A DNA stretch of 53,308 nucleotides from Zancudomyces culisetae (GCA_001969505.1 LSSK01001454.1:1-53308), one strand, 5' to 3'. Numbered from the stretch's first letter, positions 11,501-22,381 are shown. A program made the numbers and translations. Notes: generated by a model from the letters alone, not told the origin.

Positions 11501-13611
11501 ATCAAAAGTTGCGATTTTCTGGGAGTATCGACTATGTTTTTTGACATAAAGAGTCCGTTTTCAATTCTAATCATAGGCTCTTCAACAAAATCATGTACTT
11601 TTTCTTGGCTGGTATCGTCAGTTCCATCATATCCATCGATCAACCTATCTTCACTGCAGGGCAATTCTTCAAGCATTAGAAAGTTAAAAATCTCGTTTAT
11701 TTGCGTCCTTGCATCACATACTTTGAAAAACGTTGGGATAAAGCTGTTTAAGGGTTGTTTCAAGTTATTGAAGACGGAAATGGTTACAAACATCATTTTA
11801 GGGATAATCGGACCCTTTGGTAGGTTTCTTAGAACATAGTAGAAAAATGTTGCAAACGGGATCATAAAGTAGAGGAAGGTCAAGGTAAAATCTTGAATCA
11901 GCGAGATGTATCCTATTCTCTTGAATTCGCTAATTTCTTTGGATTTTCTGGCATTATTGACCTTGTTGTAGAATTCGATTTCCCACGCATTGAGTTTTAT
12001 GGACTTAAAAATCTCCAACATTTCTTCGACAATACTCAGTCTTTCTTTTTTTTTAAGCGCAACGTTGGCCTTGATACTTTGATTAAACTTGTTTATTTTG
12101 AAGGTTAGAATTGAGCCCAGTATGATTGCCACTAGCCCAAAAAAAAACCCAAAACCAACAATTGTATAAAGAAAATATCCCGAAAGAATCACCTGAAGCG
12201 GAGTTCCCCATAGTTCATGTAGTAATTCGGTGCCATCGGCGACTGCTTGAACGCCAGTAGAATAGATCTGACTTATTTTTTTAGTGCTGTATTTTTGTCG
12301 GCTAACGGCTGACAGAACCAGACTTTTTTTAATAACATGTGAGGTCAGCGAAATTCTCATCTTGAACTTTGATAGTGCTGCCTCACGCTTGTAGTGCGCA
12401 GACGAGATTGCCTGCGTAACGGATGCTAGACACATGGATACTGACAACAGGATACCTATTGAAAGATTGGTGACTTTTTGCGTTTCGTACTTGTAAACAT
12501 AGCTTAGGAGTTCTGCAAACGCCACCATCAAGAGAAATTTTGCAAGTTCGTTGATTAATTTCAGAACAAATGAAACTACCAACGTGTATCTACAGATATT
12601 AAACAGCACCTTTTTCAAATTAGGATTTTTTGGGTTTTTATTTGTCTCCTCTTTCCATAAACTGTTAAACAATCCGGTTATCCTTGAAGAGTCCAAGCAT
12701 TCTGGTAGTGGCCATATATCATGCAGTTTCAACTTTTTCTTGTCACATCGTTTGAGTACTTTTAGAGCCCAATGAAAAGAAAGTCGTGAATATATCACCG
12801 ATACCATTTCTGGTGCAATATTATGTTCTAGTTGACCAGTAAGCACCATGTGTTTTCTTATCTCCGTCTTTTTCCATAATTCAAGTATCCATGTAGAAAG
12901 CTCGAAAACCAGCTCTATAATCAATACAACTATTATTTTAGTGAAATAGGAGTTGTCTTTGAGCACTTTTACTTCCCAGATCATTAGAGTGACATGTATA
13001 AAGGTAAAGTTCCAATATAGCAAGAGAATATCTGATTGACTTGAGCTCCTAGTCTGCTCATAATGATGTAGTACGAGCGCTACTATTCCAACAAAAACAC
13101 TTAGTATATATGCCACTACTGATGCATTAATTTTTGGAGCAATTGGTATATTCGAGAAAAAGATACTTTGGATAATTCTTAAAACCAACGAGCAAAGAAT
13201 AACAGACATTTGTGCATAGTATTTTAATCCTTTAGTAAGATTGCTTGGTAGTTTTCTCTTTCTTGATAAGTACAGGATTTTTCTTATTCCAAAAATCAAG
13301 AAAATTAAATTTACAGATTGATAGTACGCTATGTTGAGTACACATACAGGAATGTATAGACTGGTTCCCTGTGAGAGTTTATTCTAATTTATATATAAAT
13401 GGATGAGTGAATGAATGAATTGATGGACGGGTAGATAGGTAGATAAATGGATGAATCGATCGGTTAGATGAGTCAAAGTAAATTATTACAAAAAAATTGT
13501 GTACCTCGATCAATATAAATTTCTTATGAATATATATGTAATAAATGTAGGTATATTTGTACTTACAAAGCCTAATCCATCATAACAAAATTGCCCTGTT
13601 GTGTGTGTCAT
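8596..13611 (-). CDS. ABCC/MRP-type full ABC transporter, two exons
   Basis: The protein is built like fungal Ycf1/Ybt1-class transporters, which move conjugated organic anions, usually into the vacuole. I add a short first exon (13611-13567, 15 codons, opening MTHTTGQFCYDGLGF) joined to 13368-8596 across a 198 nt GTAAGT-CAG intron, giving 1605 aa. Without it the TMD0 helix VCVLNIAYYQSVNLIFLIFG would be cut. The order is TMD0 (about residues 15-170), linker, TMD1 (265-585), NBD1, TMD2 (975-1300), NBD2. NBD1 Walker A reads GKKHTGKA (K704, A705), so the usual Ser/Thr after Lys is missing. Its signature is LSEKQ (788-792), and the H-loop His is replaced in VSLAPYLP. NBD2 has a normal Walker A (GRTGSGKSS, K1380), the catalytic Glu in IIDETTTALD (about E1526) and IAHR, but its signature reads ISINHRLS. 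The substrate cannot be told from the sequence. Confidence 0.92.
13401..13463. repeat. Imperfect GATG/GATA/GAAT tetranucleotide repeat in the ABCC intron
   Basis: About 60 bp are built from ATGA, GATG and TAGA units (GGATGAGTGAATGAATGAAT, then TAGATAGGTAGATAAATGG). The stretch lies inside the single intron of the ABCC gene. It is an old, degenerate microsatellite. Confidence 0.6.
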
Positions 13612-14520
13612 ATTCAGTTTCGTTAATACTTGTCGTTTATACAAAAACAATCGAGTTTGTTATCTGGATTCAAAGTTACTGCGAGTTGTTGATCGTTATA
13701 GTATGTTTTTTTTTTCCACTAGTGTTTGCATCTTGTATATCTCATAGCAATTCCAATACCGCTATATCCGTTTGTTTTACACAGTGAAAAAAACTCGCTT
13801 ACTATTCTTGCTTTAACTGAACTTATATTTCTACGTACTCTTTTATCGTTTTTTATTATTTTTACTTTTATTTTTGTGAATAGTAAAAAGAGAATAGTAA
13901 TTGATATAACACTGTACAATTTCTATTATTGCTGAAACCGAAAAAAATAAAAAATAAAACACTACCACTAACCACTAACCACTAATCATGACTACCAATA
14001 TCTTGTATATACAAATCATGTTGTTTCTACAGAGCAGCGATAATGATAATAAAACCTATCATTGCGAATGCTTCAAACTAAAGTACTTGTTCTTGTGATT
14101 TGGCGGGTTTCCCTCTTTTTGCTGGATTTGTTTTGAGCAAAAGAAAAAAAAAGAAAAAAAGGAATTAAACCCAAAAACTCAAAAATCCAAGCAAATACAA
14201 TATGTATCCTGAACACATCCAAGTAGCTTGCTTTGTGCGTTGCAAATATTTGCATGTTTAACCACCTTTTAAAAGGATAAAATGTATACTTTTATTTATT
14301 TGATCTTTTACTAGTTTGTTGGCAAATGATTTTGATTTGCAGATCACAAAAGGAATAATGATTGTAATAATAATTTTTAGGAGGTTTTATGGTTTCACAC
14401 TAGTGGAAATACATACAAAAAGTATCACCAAATATTTATGAAAAGGTTTACAATGCGGGCAATGAATAAATATGGGATAAGCAAGAGAGAAACAAAAAAA
14501 AAAAGAAAACGAAACAAAAA

Positions 14521-14542
14521 GGGAAGGGAAGGGAAGGGAAGG
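14521..14542 (+). repeat. (GGGAA)4GG, predicted G-quadruplex tract
   Basis: Four GGG runs are separated by AA loops, after a poly-A stretch. The plus strand fits the intramolecular G-quadruplex pattern (G3 with short loops). It lies 440 bp before the RFT1 ATG. Confidence 0.6.
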
Positions 14543-14747
14543 AAAAAGAGAAAGCGGAACAAGACTTATTTCACAAACCAACGCTTGTGTGTATAGCTTG
14601 CAAATTTTCCACCCATGTATTATTTGGTTGAGTTTATGGGGCTAGCTTTGTTATCTTTATTTACTAATTCTATTTTTGTCGTTTTGCTACTATATTTTTT
14701 CTGGGTTAAAATTAGTCCCAAAAAAAAAAGAAAATATTTTGAAATTG

Positions 14748-14786
14748 TCCCTCCCTTCCTCTTCCCTCCCCCTACCCCCCCTAACC
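14748..14786 (-). repeat. C-rich tract; minus strand predicted G-quadruplex
   Basis: The plus strand is a run of C3-C7 blocks separated by T or TA, ending CCTAACC. The minus strand has five G runs of 3 to 7 bases with loops of 1 to 8 bases, a strong G-quadruplex pattern. It is 197 bp upstream of RFT1 and on the opposite strand from the GGGAA tract. Confidence 0.6.
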
Positions 14787-14982
14787 ATAAAATGACCTGA
14801 AAGACTTGGAATTTCAGGACAAAAATGAAAAAAAGAACAATAAAAGTTTAAAACCATAACAATTTCAGTAATAACAGCAAACTGGATTACCTGAAACAAA
14901 AAAAAAGATAAAAAGCAAAATTAAAAGCAAAAGCAAAAGCAAAAGTTCATATTCACAACCATAACCACAACATAGTCTTAGG

Positions 14983-17033
14983 ATGAGAAATAGAAAACAA
15001 AATGCACAAAATGAAATTCCAGAGCACAAACCAGTGGACCAAGGTGAAGAAAAGGTAGATATAATTCAGGGTGCTATAAAAAGCTCCAAATACCTGGTAG
15101 GGTTGCAGTTTGCAATTAAATTGGTAACATTTATGATCAATCTAATAATTATTCGATTTACAATACGAGCATACGGGATAATTAACATCAAACTGGAATT
15201 TGTATACCTGACCATACTCTTTTTAAGCAGAGAGGGTTTGCGAATAGCAAGTTTAAAAACCAAAAGTACAAAGAATATTGTTGAATCTACAAAACAACCC
15301 TTGGTGGATAAAAAAGAAACAAACAAAAAGGGAAACACCGCTAATAAAAATGGTACAAAAAAACAAGTCAGTTGGGTTACATTTACTCCACTAACTATCG
15401 GAATACTTTTGAGTGGAATGTTTATAGCATTTTATAGCGAGAACAATAGTGGAAGTACTAAAAGCCGCGAGCAACAGGGGATAGTGGTTGGTGTGTGGAT
15501 GTACTGCATAGCAGCATTGTTTGAACTGGCATCCGAACCGCTATTTTTATATTGCAGGGATAGTATGGTAATAGAAACCCGGGTAATAAGTGAAATGTTG
15601 GCGACGATTGTAAAGGGGATAGTGACTGTTTTCTTGTTGGGTATGGCTGTGTATACAGATATGAGCGATGGAGTAGACGAACGAACAATAATAGTGATTT
15701 ATGGAATTGCACAAATACTGTATTCAGCTACGGTGTTGGTGGGTTATATATACTACAGTGGAAATAATTTGGAAATTGATTGGACACCAATAAGTGTTGA
15801 ACAGATCAAGAGTATAGTGATGTTTAATATCCAAAGTCTTCTCAAACATGTTTTAACGGAAGGAGATAGAATAATGATAGAAATGTTTGTTACTACAGGA
15901 ACAGGTGGGAATGTGGGCGGGAGTGGAGAGAAAGAGAGAACGAGTTTGATGAACCAAACAGATAGTGGTGTTTATGCACTGACGATGAATTATGGGTCAT
16001 TACCAGCACGGTTACTTTTTCAACCAATTGAGGAAAGTAGTAGAGTAATGTTTAGTAAGTTGGTTGGGCAAAGAAAGAGTAATGATAATGATGATAGTGG
16101 TGGAAATAAAGAGATAGAAAAAGAGAAAGAGAAAGAGAAGGGGAAGGGGAAAGTTGAACGTTATAAGGAACGGAATCAAGTTATGGAATATTTAGGAGTA
16201 ATGATAAAGTGTTATATAATATTCGGGATATTGGCCATTATGTATATTCCATTATATATTCCAAGGGTATTGCAACTATTGATGAATAAGGGAGGAAGAG
16301 GAGGAGGGAATGAAACTATTGAACTGATGATAGAATCATTGGTGTTATACTTGGGATATTATTTACCGATTATGGGGGTCAATGGGATTATCGAGTCGTT
16401 TACAATAGTGATTACAGATTTTACTCGAACAGCTATTAAAGGGGATAAGAAGCACAAGAAGGAGAGGTTTGGGGAAGGGAATCGAATGTTGGTGATGATG
16501 GTGATATTTTCGGTGTTGTATTGTGGGTTTACATACATTTTATTCAATTATGAAGATAAATTCTATATAATTAAGAGTAAGTATATTATAGTATAGTGTG
16601 TATGTGTATATGTATATGAATATGTATTCATAACCAAGTGATTTAAGAGTAGTAAAAAAAGTATATTTGTATAATATTAAAGATTATGATTATGATTATA
16701 GAAATTACGGGAGGAAAAAGTAATGGGACAACTAAATTGATAATTGCAAACATGTTTAATATGGCAATACGGATAATATATGGTAGTTATGTAATATACC
16801 GGTACTTTAGCAAGAGAACTAATGGGACGATGGTGAATCAAGACGATAGGATAATTCCAGTCATGATAAAAATGGTTTTACCGAATATCAAAACACTTGT
16901 ATTATTGTTGGGAAATTATGTAGGATTGATGTATATACTGAGTTTGAATGGGATGGAGAATGGGCTTAGGAAGGTGCTTGTTGATTTCATGGTTGGGGTT
17001 GGAAGTGGGCTGCTCAGTCTTTTGATAATGTAA
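14983..17033 (+). CDS. RFT1: Rft1, ER membrane protein of N-glycan precursor assembly, two exons
   Basis: Rft1 is a polytopic ER protein required for flipping, or later use, of Man5GlcNAc2-PP-dolichol in N-glycosylation. Exons 14983-16576 and 16702-17033 are joined by a 125 nt GTAAGT-TAG intron with a split Lys codon, giving 641 aa (yeast 574). The MATE/MurJ-like fold shows as many hydrophobic segments. Characteristic stretches are GLQFAIKLVTFMINLIIIRF near residue 40, VYLTILFLSREGLRIAS, a region with QSLLKHVLTEGDRIMIE, then GVYALTMNYGSLPARLLFQP followed by IEESSRVMFSKL. The extra length comes from hydrophilic loops, including a KEKEKEKGKGK insert near residue 380. The second exon restores the last helices: ANMFNMAIRIIYGSYVIYRY followed by a C-terminal hydrophobic pair. 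Reading through the intron would stop six codons past the splice site. Confidence 0.93.
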
Positions 17034-17519
17034 GAAGATCAAGAAACTCAAAATTATATAAACAAATTAGTATATTTATGTATGTATGTATGTATGTATG
17101 TATGTATTGATTGATTGTTTGAGTAATTGAAATTTATGAAATGTGCAAATATAGATATAGGAATGAATGGGAATCAATAAAACAGAGATCCATAGTATAA
17201 ATAGAAAACATCTATATATTACCTAGTTTATTCAAAAGATATAAGAAACAAGCGAGAAAGGTTAATTATATTTATTAACATTTGCAATAATATTAAACAA
17301 TAAACAGTAAAGAAAAATGTACAAGTCAAATATGATAATCTAATAAACAATAAACAAAAGGATATAATTAAAAGAAAAGAAAAAGAAAGAAAAGGAAAGT
17401 GTTAATGGTGAAGGGAGGAACTATAACAATGTTATAGTATGAAGAAAGAAAAAAGAAGAAAAAAAAACAAAAATACAATAATAATTATGTAGATGAAAAG
17501 ATATATAAAAAATAAAGAA
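17034..17519. other. Convergent intergenic region with a (TATG)n microsatellite
   Basis: This 486 bp gap separates the RFT1 and PSY2 stop codons. It holds about seven TATG units at 17076-17106 and long A-rich stretches. No gene is seen. Confidence 0.55.
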
Positions 17520-20435
17520 TTAATTGAGTTTATTTTGTAAAATTTTCTTTTTGGGATTATTGAGTTTAAAATTGATTAGATTTTGTTTTTTAGGGTTGGA
17601 ATTGGAATTGGAGTTGGAGTTGGAGTTGGAGTTGGAGTTGGAGTTTGGATTGGGGTGGAGTTTGGGTTTGGATTTGAGTTTGGGAGAATCGGAAATAACA
17701 GGTGGTGATGTATCACAAGTAACAGGCTTTGGTATAGAAGAAGAGATCAGTTTAATGGATTTGATTATGGGATGAGGGGGTGATGAGCCCTCTTCATTGT
17801 TTGTAAGGATATTTGAAGAGGAAGAGGTAGAGCTGTTATTTTTGGTAGATACATTGGAATTAGTAGTAGTGGTAGCAATAGCAATAGCAGTAGTAGTAGT
17901 GGTGGTAGTGGTAGTGATAGCAGAACGATGTTTAGATATAGCATCTTGTAAATCATCTTGGTCGTCTAGAGTTTTACGTTTATTGGTTGAAATTAATACA
18001 AATGGTTGTTGTTGTTGTTGGCTTTGTTGTTGTTGGTTTTGTTGATGGTGGTCGTGGTCAATGTTAGTATGAAGAGATGAAGAATCTACAGGGTCCACAG
18101 AATCAAAAGAATTTTCATAAACATTTTCAGAAACTGTAGAAGATTCCAAGTTGGAATCTGTAAAAGGTAATTCAGGATTAATAACAGGGATAACTTTATC
18201 ATCATCAGAATCAAAATACGCTTCTTCATGATCATTAATTACAGAAGAATTCCAAGCACGAGGGCCAGCAGAAGTAGCCTTTGATAAAAGCAAGGTGGGA
18301 TTGGAAGAAGCAGTGTTTGTTGTTGTTGTTGTTGTTGTTGTTGTAGAAGTGGAATTGTTGTTTTCATTATTATTGTTATTGTCTGGGTTGGCCAATACAT
18401 TATTATGCAGTTTTAATGCTTCGGCAGCACAAAGTAGACTGGATTGGTTTTGGTTGTATTTGAGTAGAATGTTTTCAAAGACATGAGTATAGGAGCTAAA
18501 AAGATCAAGATCAACACAAGAGGTGGAGATATGATTAATGAGGGACTTTATGTTTTCGCTCGAGATATAATCAAAGAACTCCAAACAAGCCGAGTTCAAC
18601 AAGTTGTAGCGATTGTTTGTGGATTTAAGCAAATTGTAAATGTCGAGAATAACGTTGTTTTTGACAAGGTATTTGATAAGAAATTCATCACGTAAAGCGA
18701 CACAGGCACGAATCAAACGTAACGCAGCGAGTTGCAGTTGTTTGTTGCGAGCATTGAAGATAAGGGCAGAGCGTTTGAGAACATCGGAAGAAAAGATGAA
18801 GTGGCGAGTTCGAAAAGTGTGGGATTTGATTGCAAGAGTGATGAAATCAAGTAGGAACAGATAGACTTGAAATTGAGAATGAGAAATTGAAGTAGAAATG
18901 GAGGTGGAGATAGATAAAAGAGGATCCAATAGTTTAAGAGCATAGTGGTCATAAAACAGATCCAGAAAATCATCCAGATCAGAAGAATCAGAAGCATCAC
19001 GAGAATCGTCAACAAAGACACTAAGCTCAGAAGGAGTAGAATCGAATAACAGACGTAAACAGTCAATGCTCAACTGAGGCAGAGGAGAATCAAGCATAGT
19101 TATTAAATGGTCGAGTAATGTAAGAGAAGAAGATTGAGATTGAGATTGAGATTGAGCTTGAGAATCATTACCATCACTATTACCATCACTATTACCATTA
19201 CTATCACTATTACTATTAGCTACTTGATGCAGAATATGAGAACGAACCATCGAGCGTTCACTTTCAAGTACAACCCGAAGAATATCGGCAGCAATAGTGC
19301 GAATTTCAGCTGACGAATGAGGTAAAGCATAGTCGAATAGATTCATCAAACCATTATTTCCAAAAGTACGAAACACACCACGACGATATGATTCGGGAAT
19401 GGTCCGCATTACGCTACAGAAATTCTTCATAAAATAAACAACCTGCTGTCTCCGCATGTCATTATCGGTCGAATCGTCTGGTTCGGTTAAAATCGCAAAC
19501 AACTTGCGCTGGAACTCTGTATTTTGCTCCAAATACCCAACTATCTCTGTATTATAAAACACTATCAAACTGCCAAGAATCGAGCCGCCAGTCTCATCCA
19601 GTAACGGCGCAAGCACTGTCTCTCGAAGAAATTGTAGTCGCACAACTTGGTGAATCTTGGCCTTGATCGTTGGCTCTTCTATTGGAATGATTTCCTTAAA
19701 TTGCATCTGGCTCTCTAAAAGTTGTGTATACTTCCCTCGCATATTCTCGTTATGATACTCCATCAGCTCAACAAACCCTCGGTACACCTCTTGTTTTACT
19801 ATGTATTCGAAAAACGCTGAATCATTCATCGCCACTATCCGCTTCATAATTCGATATATAATCTGTACACTTTCAGAATCGTCCAACGATTCACTCATCT
19901 CTTTTACCTCCAACATCTTTTCAATATATTTCTGATCCAGAATAAACGTAACCACCTCATCCCGTCGTCCTATATCTGCATCTCTACTCTCAAGCGCCCT
20001 TTCTAGTTCTGGAAGGTTTCCTATTGTAACTTCGGGTAGCCCAATCGGCTCCTCTTCTCTTTCATGCTCTTCCCCATCCCCTTCCATATACTCCTCATCT
20101 TTATCCTCTTCACTTCGATATCCATGCTCATATTGTACCTCCCGTATCCTCATCCATACTTCTTGGCACCGATGTGCATCCTGAAAACTTATCGCCATAC
20201 CTCTATCTCCTGGATCTGTCCACACTATTAACGATGCCTGTTCTTTTTGATATTTTTCATCCAGCTGAAGTGCGCTATCTAGTATCAACACTGTCTCATC
20301 TTCCTCTGAAATCACCTTTAACTTGTGCTCGTTCTCCTCCTTTATAAAATTACAAAATCCTGTGCCCAAATCCTTCCACTCATTACTGTCTGTTAACTCG
20401 TATACTTTTACTCGTGCTCTTGTTGTCTCTTCCAT
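17520..20435 (-). CDS. PSY2: PP4 regulatory subunit 3 (Psy2/SMEK)
   Basis: Psy2 is the substrate-targeting subunit of protein phosphatase 4, which removes phosphates from damage-checkpoint proteins such as Rad53 and gamma-H2A. The uninterrupted frame encodes 971 aa. Residues 1-105 form the EVH1/PH-like domain (RARVKVYELTDSNEWKDLGT, then IVWTDPGDRGMAISFQD). The SMK-1 region follows (about 155-360: EYIVKQEVYRGFVELM, then YFMKNFCSVMRTIPESYRRG), then an ARM-like helical body to about residue 660 that includes HFIFSSDVLKRSALIFNARN and LEFFDYISSENIKSLINHI. The last 300 residues are disordered: poly-Asn, poly-Thr, poly-Gln, and an Asn-Ser dipeptide run encoded by a GGAGTT-type hexanucleotide repeat near the stop codon. 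An acidic segment at about 110-130 links the EVH1 and SMK-1 parts. Confidence 0.94.
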   Translation of the reverse strand: MEETTRARVKVYELTDSNEWKDLGTGFCNFIKEENEHKLKVISEEDETVLILDSALQLDEKYQKEQASLIVWTDPGDRGMAISFQDAHRCQEVWMRIREVQYEHGYRSEEDKDEEYMEGDGEEHEREEEPIGLPEVTIGNLPELERALESRDADIGRRDEVVTFILDQKYIEKMLEVKEMSESLDDSESVQIIYRIMKRIVAMNDSAFFEYIVKQEVYRGFVELMEYHNENMRGKYTQLLESQMQFKEIIPIEEPTIKAKIHQVVRLQFLRETVLAPLLDETGGSILGSLIVFYNTEIVGYLEQNTEFQRKLFAILTEPDDSTDNDMRRQQVVYFMKNFCSVMRTIPESYRRGVFRTFGNNGLMNLFDYALPHSSAEIRTIAADILRVVLESERSMVRSHILHQVANSNSDSNGNSDGNSDGNDSQAQSQSQSQSSSLTLLDHLITMLDSPLPQLSIDCLRLLFDSTPSELSVFVDDSRDASDSSDLDDFLDLFYDHYALKLLDPLLSISTSISTSISHSQFQVYLFLLDFITLAIKSHTFRTRHFIFSSDVLKRSALIFNARNKQLQLAALRLIRACVALRDEFLIKYLVKNNVILDIYNLLKSTNNRYNLLNSACLEFFDYISSENIKSLINHISTSCVDLDLFSSYTHVFENILLKYNQNQSSLLCAAEALKLHNNVLANPDNNNNNENNNSTSTTTTTTTTTNTASSNPTLLLSKATSAGPRAWNSSVINDHEEAYFDSDDDKVIPVINPELPFTDSNLESSTVSENVYENSFDSVDPVDSSSLHTNIDHDHHQQNQQQQSQQQQQPFVLISTNKRKTLDDQDDLQDAISKHRSAITTTTTTTTTAIAIATTTTNSNVSTKNNSSTSSSSNILTNNEEGSSPPHPIIKSIKLISSSIPKPVTCDTSPPVISDSPKLKSKPKLHPNPNSNSNSNSNSNSNSNSNPKKQNLINFKLNNPKKKILQNKLN
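17594..17645. repeat. GGAGTT/GGAATT hexanucleotide repeat coding Asn-Ser
   Basis: Roughly eight 6-bp units on the plus strand encode an alternating Asn-Ser run near the C-terminus of Psy2 on the minus strand. In-frame length variation between strains is likely. Confidence 0.75.
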
Positions 20436-22366
20436 TCCCTCTCTATCTATTTATCTTTCTTTTTTTTTACTTTTTGCCTTTGCCTTTGACTTTGTCTATT
20501 AGTTTATCTCCAATTTGAATGTTTTATTAAAAAAAAACCTTTTACTATTCTTCAAACTCGTTTCTTTTTTTTTTCTTCTTCCTTTTTTCACAAACTTTGT
20601 AAATCAACCAAAAATCGAATTGAAAACTGATACTATACTCGTCTTCAAGGTAATTTATTTATTTCCATTTAACCCAAGTTTATTTTCCCTATCTCTTTTG
20701 TCTTATCACTTATTATTCTATTTCTAATTTGCGTTATTGTTGTTTATTTATTTAGCTACTGACTACAAGATGATAATTCCAAATATACCAACCGTGTTTT
20801 CAATCTTGCTAAATGGTTGATATTTTGAATATATTTTCGCTACTTATTTATCCACGAGAGTAAAGAGAACGAGGAGGGGGATAGAGAGTGTGTGTAGATG
20901 GGGTACTCTTTCTTACTTGAATCCTTTTTGTTTGTTTTTTTTTTCGTCTGTATATTTCTATTATTAGGATAAACTAATCTCCTCTCTATTATATTTGCCT
21001 TTCAAGTTGTTTGCTTGTTAGTTTAAAAAATAAAGTTAAATGTGAGTCGAGTACAATCGCGTTGTTTTGTTTCTCCCCTTTTTTTTTTCCTTTTCTTTGA
21101 CACAACTATATTAATTGAACATGCTTGAAACGTATAATAATAAAATAATAAACTCTATAAATTTAGTTACAAGGTGTAAAATATATTATTAAGCTTGTAT
21201 TTGTCCCTATATAGTAGTTTTATATTATTTCCTGACTATAACACTAGTAATAATATATATTTTTTATAAACCAAAAAAATAAAATGTTTCATTGTGTTCT
21301 TTTTATTTTATGCAATGCAGTCGAAATTATCAAATTCATTTTTTCTTTAAAAAAAAAATAAAATAATAATAATAATAACACAAAAAAATGGGTCGCCTCT
21401 TTTTTAAAAACACCCTATTTTTTTAAAAGTATAAAAAAAAATTGATTGATTTTTATTCCACCTATTTCTATTATACTTTTTTTAATTTATTTATTTATTT
21501 TAATTTTTCAATTACTAGTTTTATAATGCGTGAAATTCAACATTTATTTAATTGGAAAAAAAATTGCAACTATATTCGTGATTATATTTAATCAAGCTTA
21601 TTTTCCTGCTAATATTTTTACCTTTTCGATTATACAGTATTAATAAAATTAATCATAATTATTTTTTTTACTTATAAAAATTTAAAATTCTTTTATTTTA
21701 TTAACGTCAAAACATTCGCGAATCTCATAAATTACAATCGTCATACAAATAAAAGAATAATAAAAAATCACCACTCATCCAACCAAATCCACCACTTTTC
21801 CTGTTAACAATTCACCATTCATCATTCACAATTCACCATTCACCATTCCCTCTTCCGCACACTTTCATCAATTTGCTTTTCATCACTTTTTTCTCTGTAT
21901 CCAAAGCAAATTAAATTAAATTAAATAAAACAAACCTCGTGCAAAATATTCGATTAGTAATAACCCTCTCCTTCTACCAACTTTTTTTTTATTATTATCT
22001 TTTTTTATTTTATTTTCTAATCATAATTATCACTTTTGGATTTCTCTTATAAAAATGATTCATCATTATTTAATCGAAAAAATAAAGGAACCTTATTACC
22101 TAAAAAAATAATATACGAATTTTGATTGAAATAAATCACTTGTAGAAAAATAGAAGGTGAGAATCTTTTTTATACCATACTTTCTTCATTAACTACTACC
22201 AAGTCTAAGTAAAAAATAAAAATAAAAATAAGCATAAAATGTATATAACTAGACCTTTCTATCTAATGTGGCAATTCTAAAACTGAGTTGAATTATACTG
22301 TATTGTATTATACTGTACTGTATCATAGTAATCAAACCAAACCAAACCAAACCAAACCAAACCAAA
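20436..22366. promoter_or_regulatory. Long AT-rich gap: PSY2 promoter and POP1 3' region
   Basis: About 1.9 kb without a gene that I can support. The part next to PSY2 (20436-20700) is pyrimidine-rich on the plus strand, as expected of a minus-strand promoter. From about 21150 to 22150 the sequence is dominated by A and T runs. A triplet-like set of CACCATT/CATTCA units lies near 21800-21850. An origin of replication is possible in such DNA, but I see no decisive motif. Confidence 0.4.
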
Positions 22367-22381
22367 TCAAATCAAACCAAG
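22333..22381. repeat. CAAAC/CAAAT pentanucleotide array spanning the POP1 stop codon
   Basis: Six CAAAC units are followed by two CAAAT, one CAAAC and a partial unit. The POP1 stop codon (22367-22369, read TGA on the minus strand) lies inside the array. The last four residues of Pop1 (LGLI) and the start of the 3' UTR are therefore made of the repeat. Confidence 0.85.

Larger units (their letters stand above)
13612..14982. promoter_or_regulatory. Divergent promoter region between the ABCC gene and RFT1
   Basis: This 1.37 kb gap lies between two divergent start codons. No convincing gene is present; the small open frames are low in complexity. It holds a triple CCACTAA repeat near 13965-13985, a (GGGAA)4 G-rich tract at 14521-14542, a C-rich tract at 14748-14786 and (AAAAGC)n at about 14921-14944, just upstream of RFT1. 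Confidence 0.5.

Noticed and set aside
14775-14786. CCCTAACC as an interstitial telomere repeat
   Set aside because: Only one TTAGGG-like unit is present within a general C-rich tract; there is no tandem array.
22333-22381. CAAAC array as a telomeric or CRISPR-like repeat
   Set aside because: It is a plain pentanucleotide microsatellite without spacers and sits at the end of a coding sequence far from any chromosome end signal.
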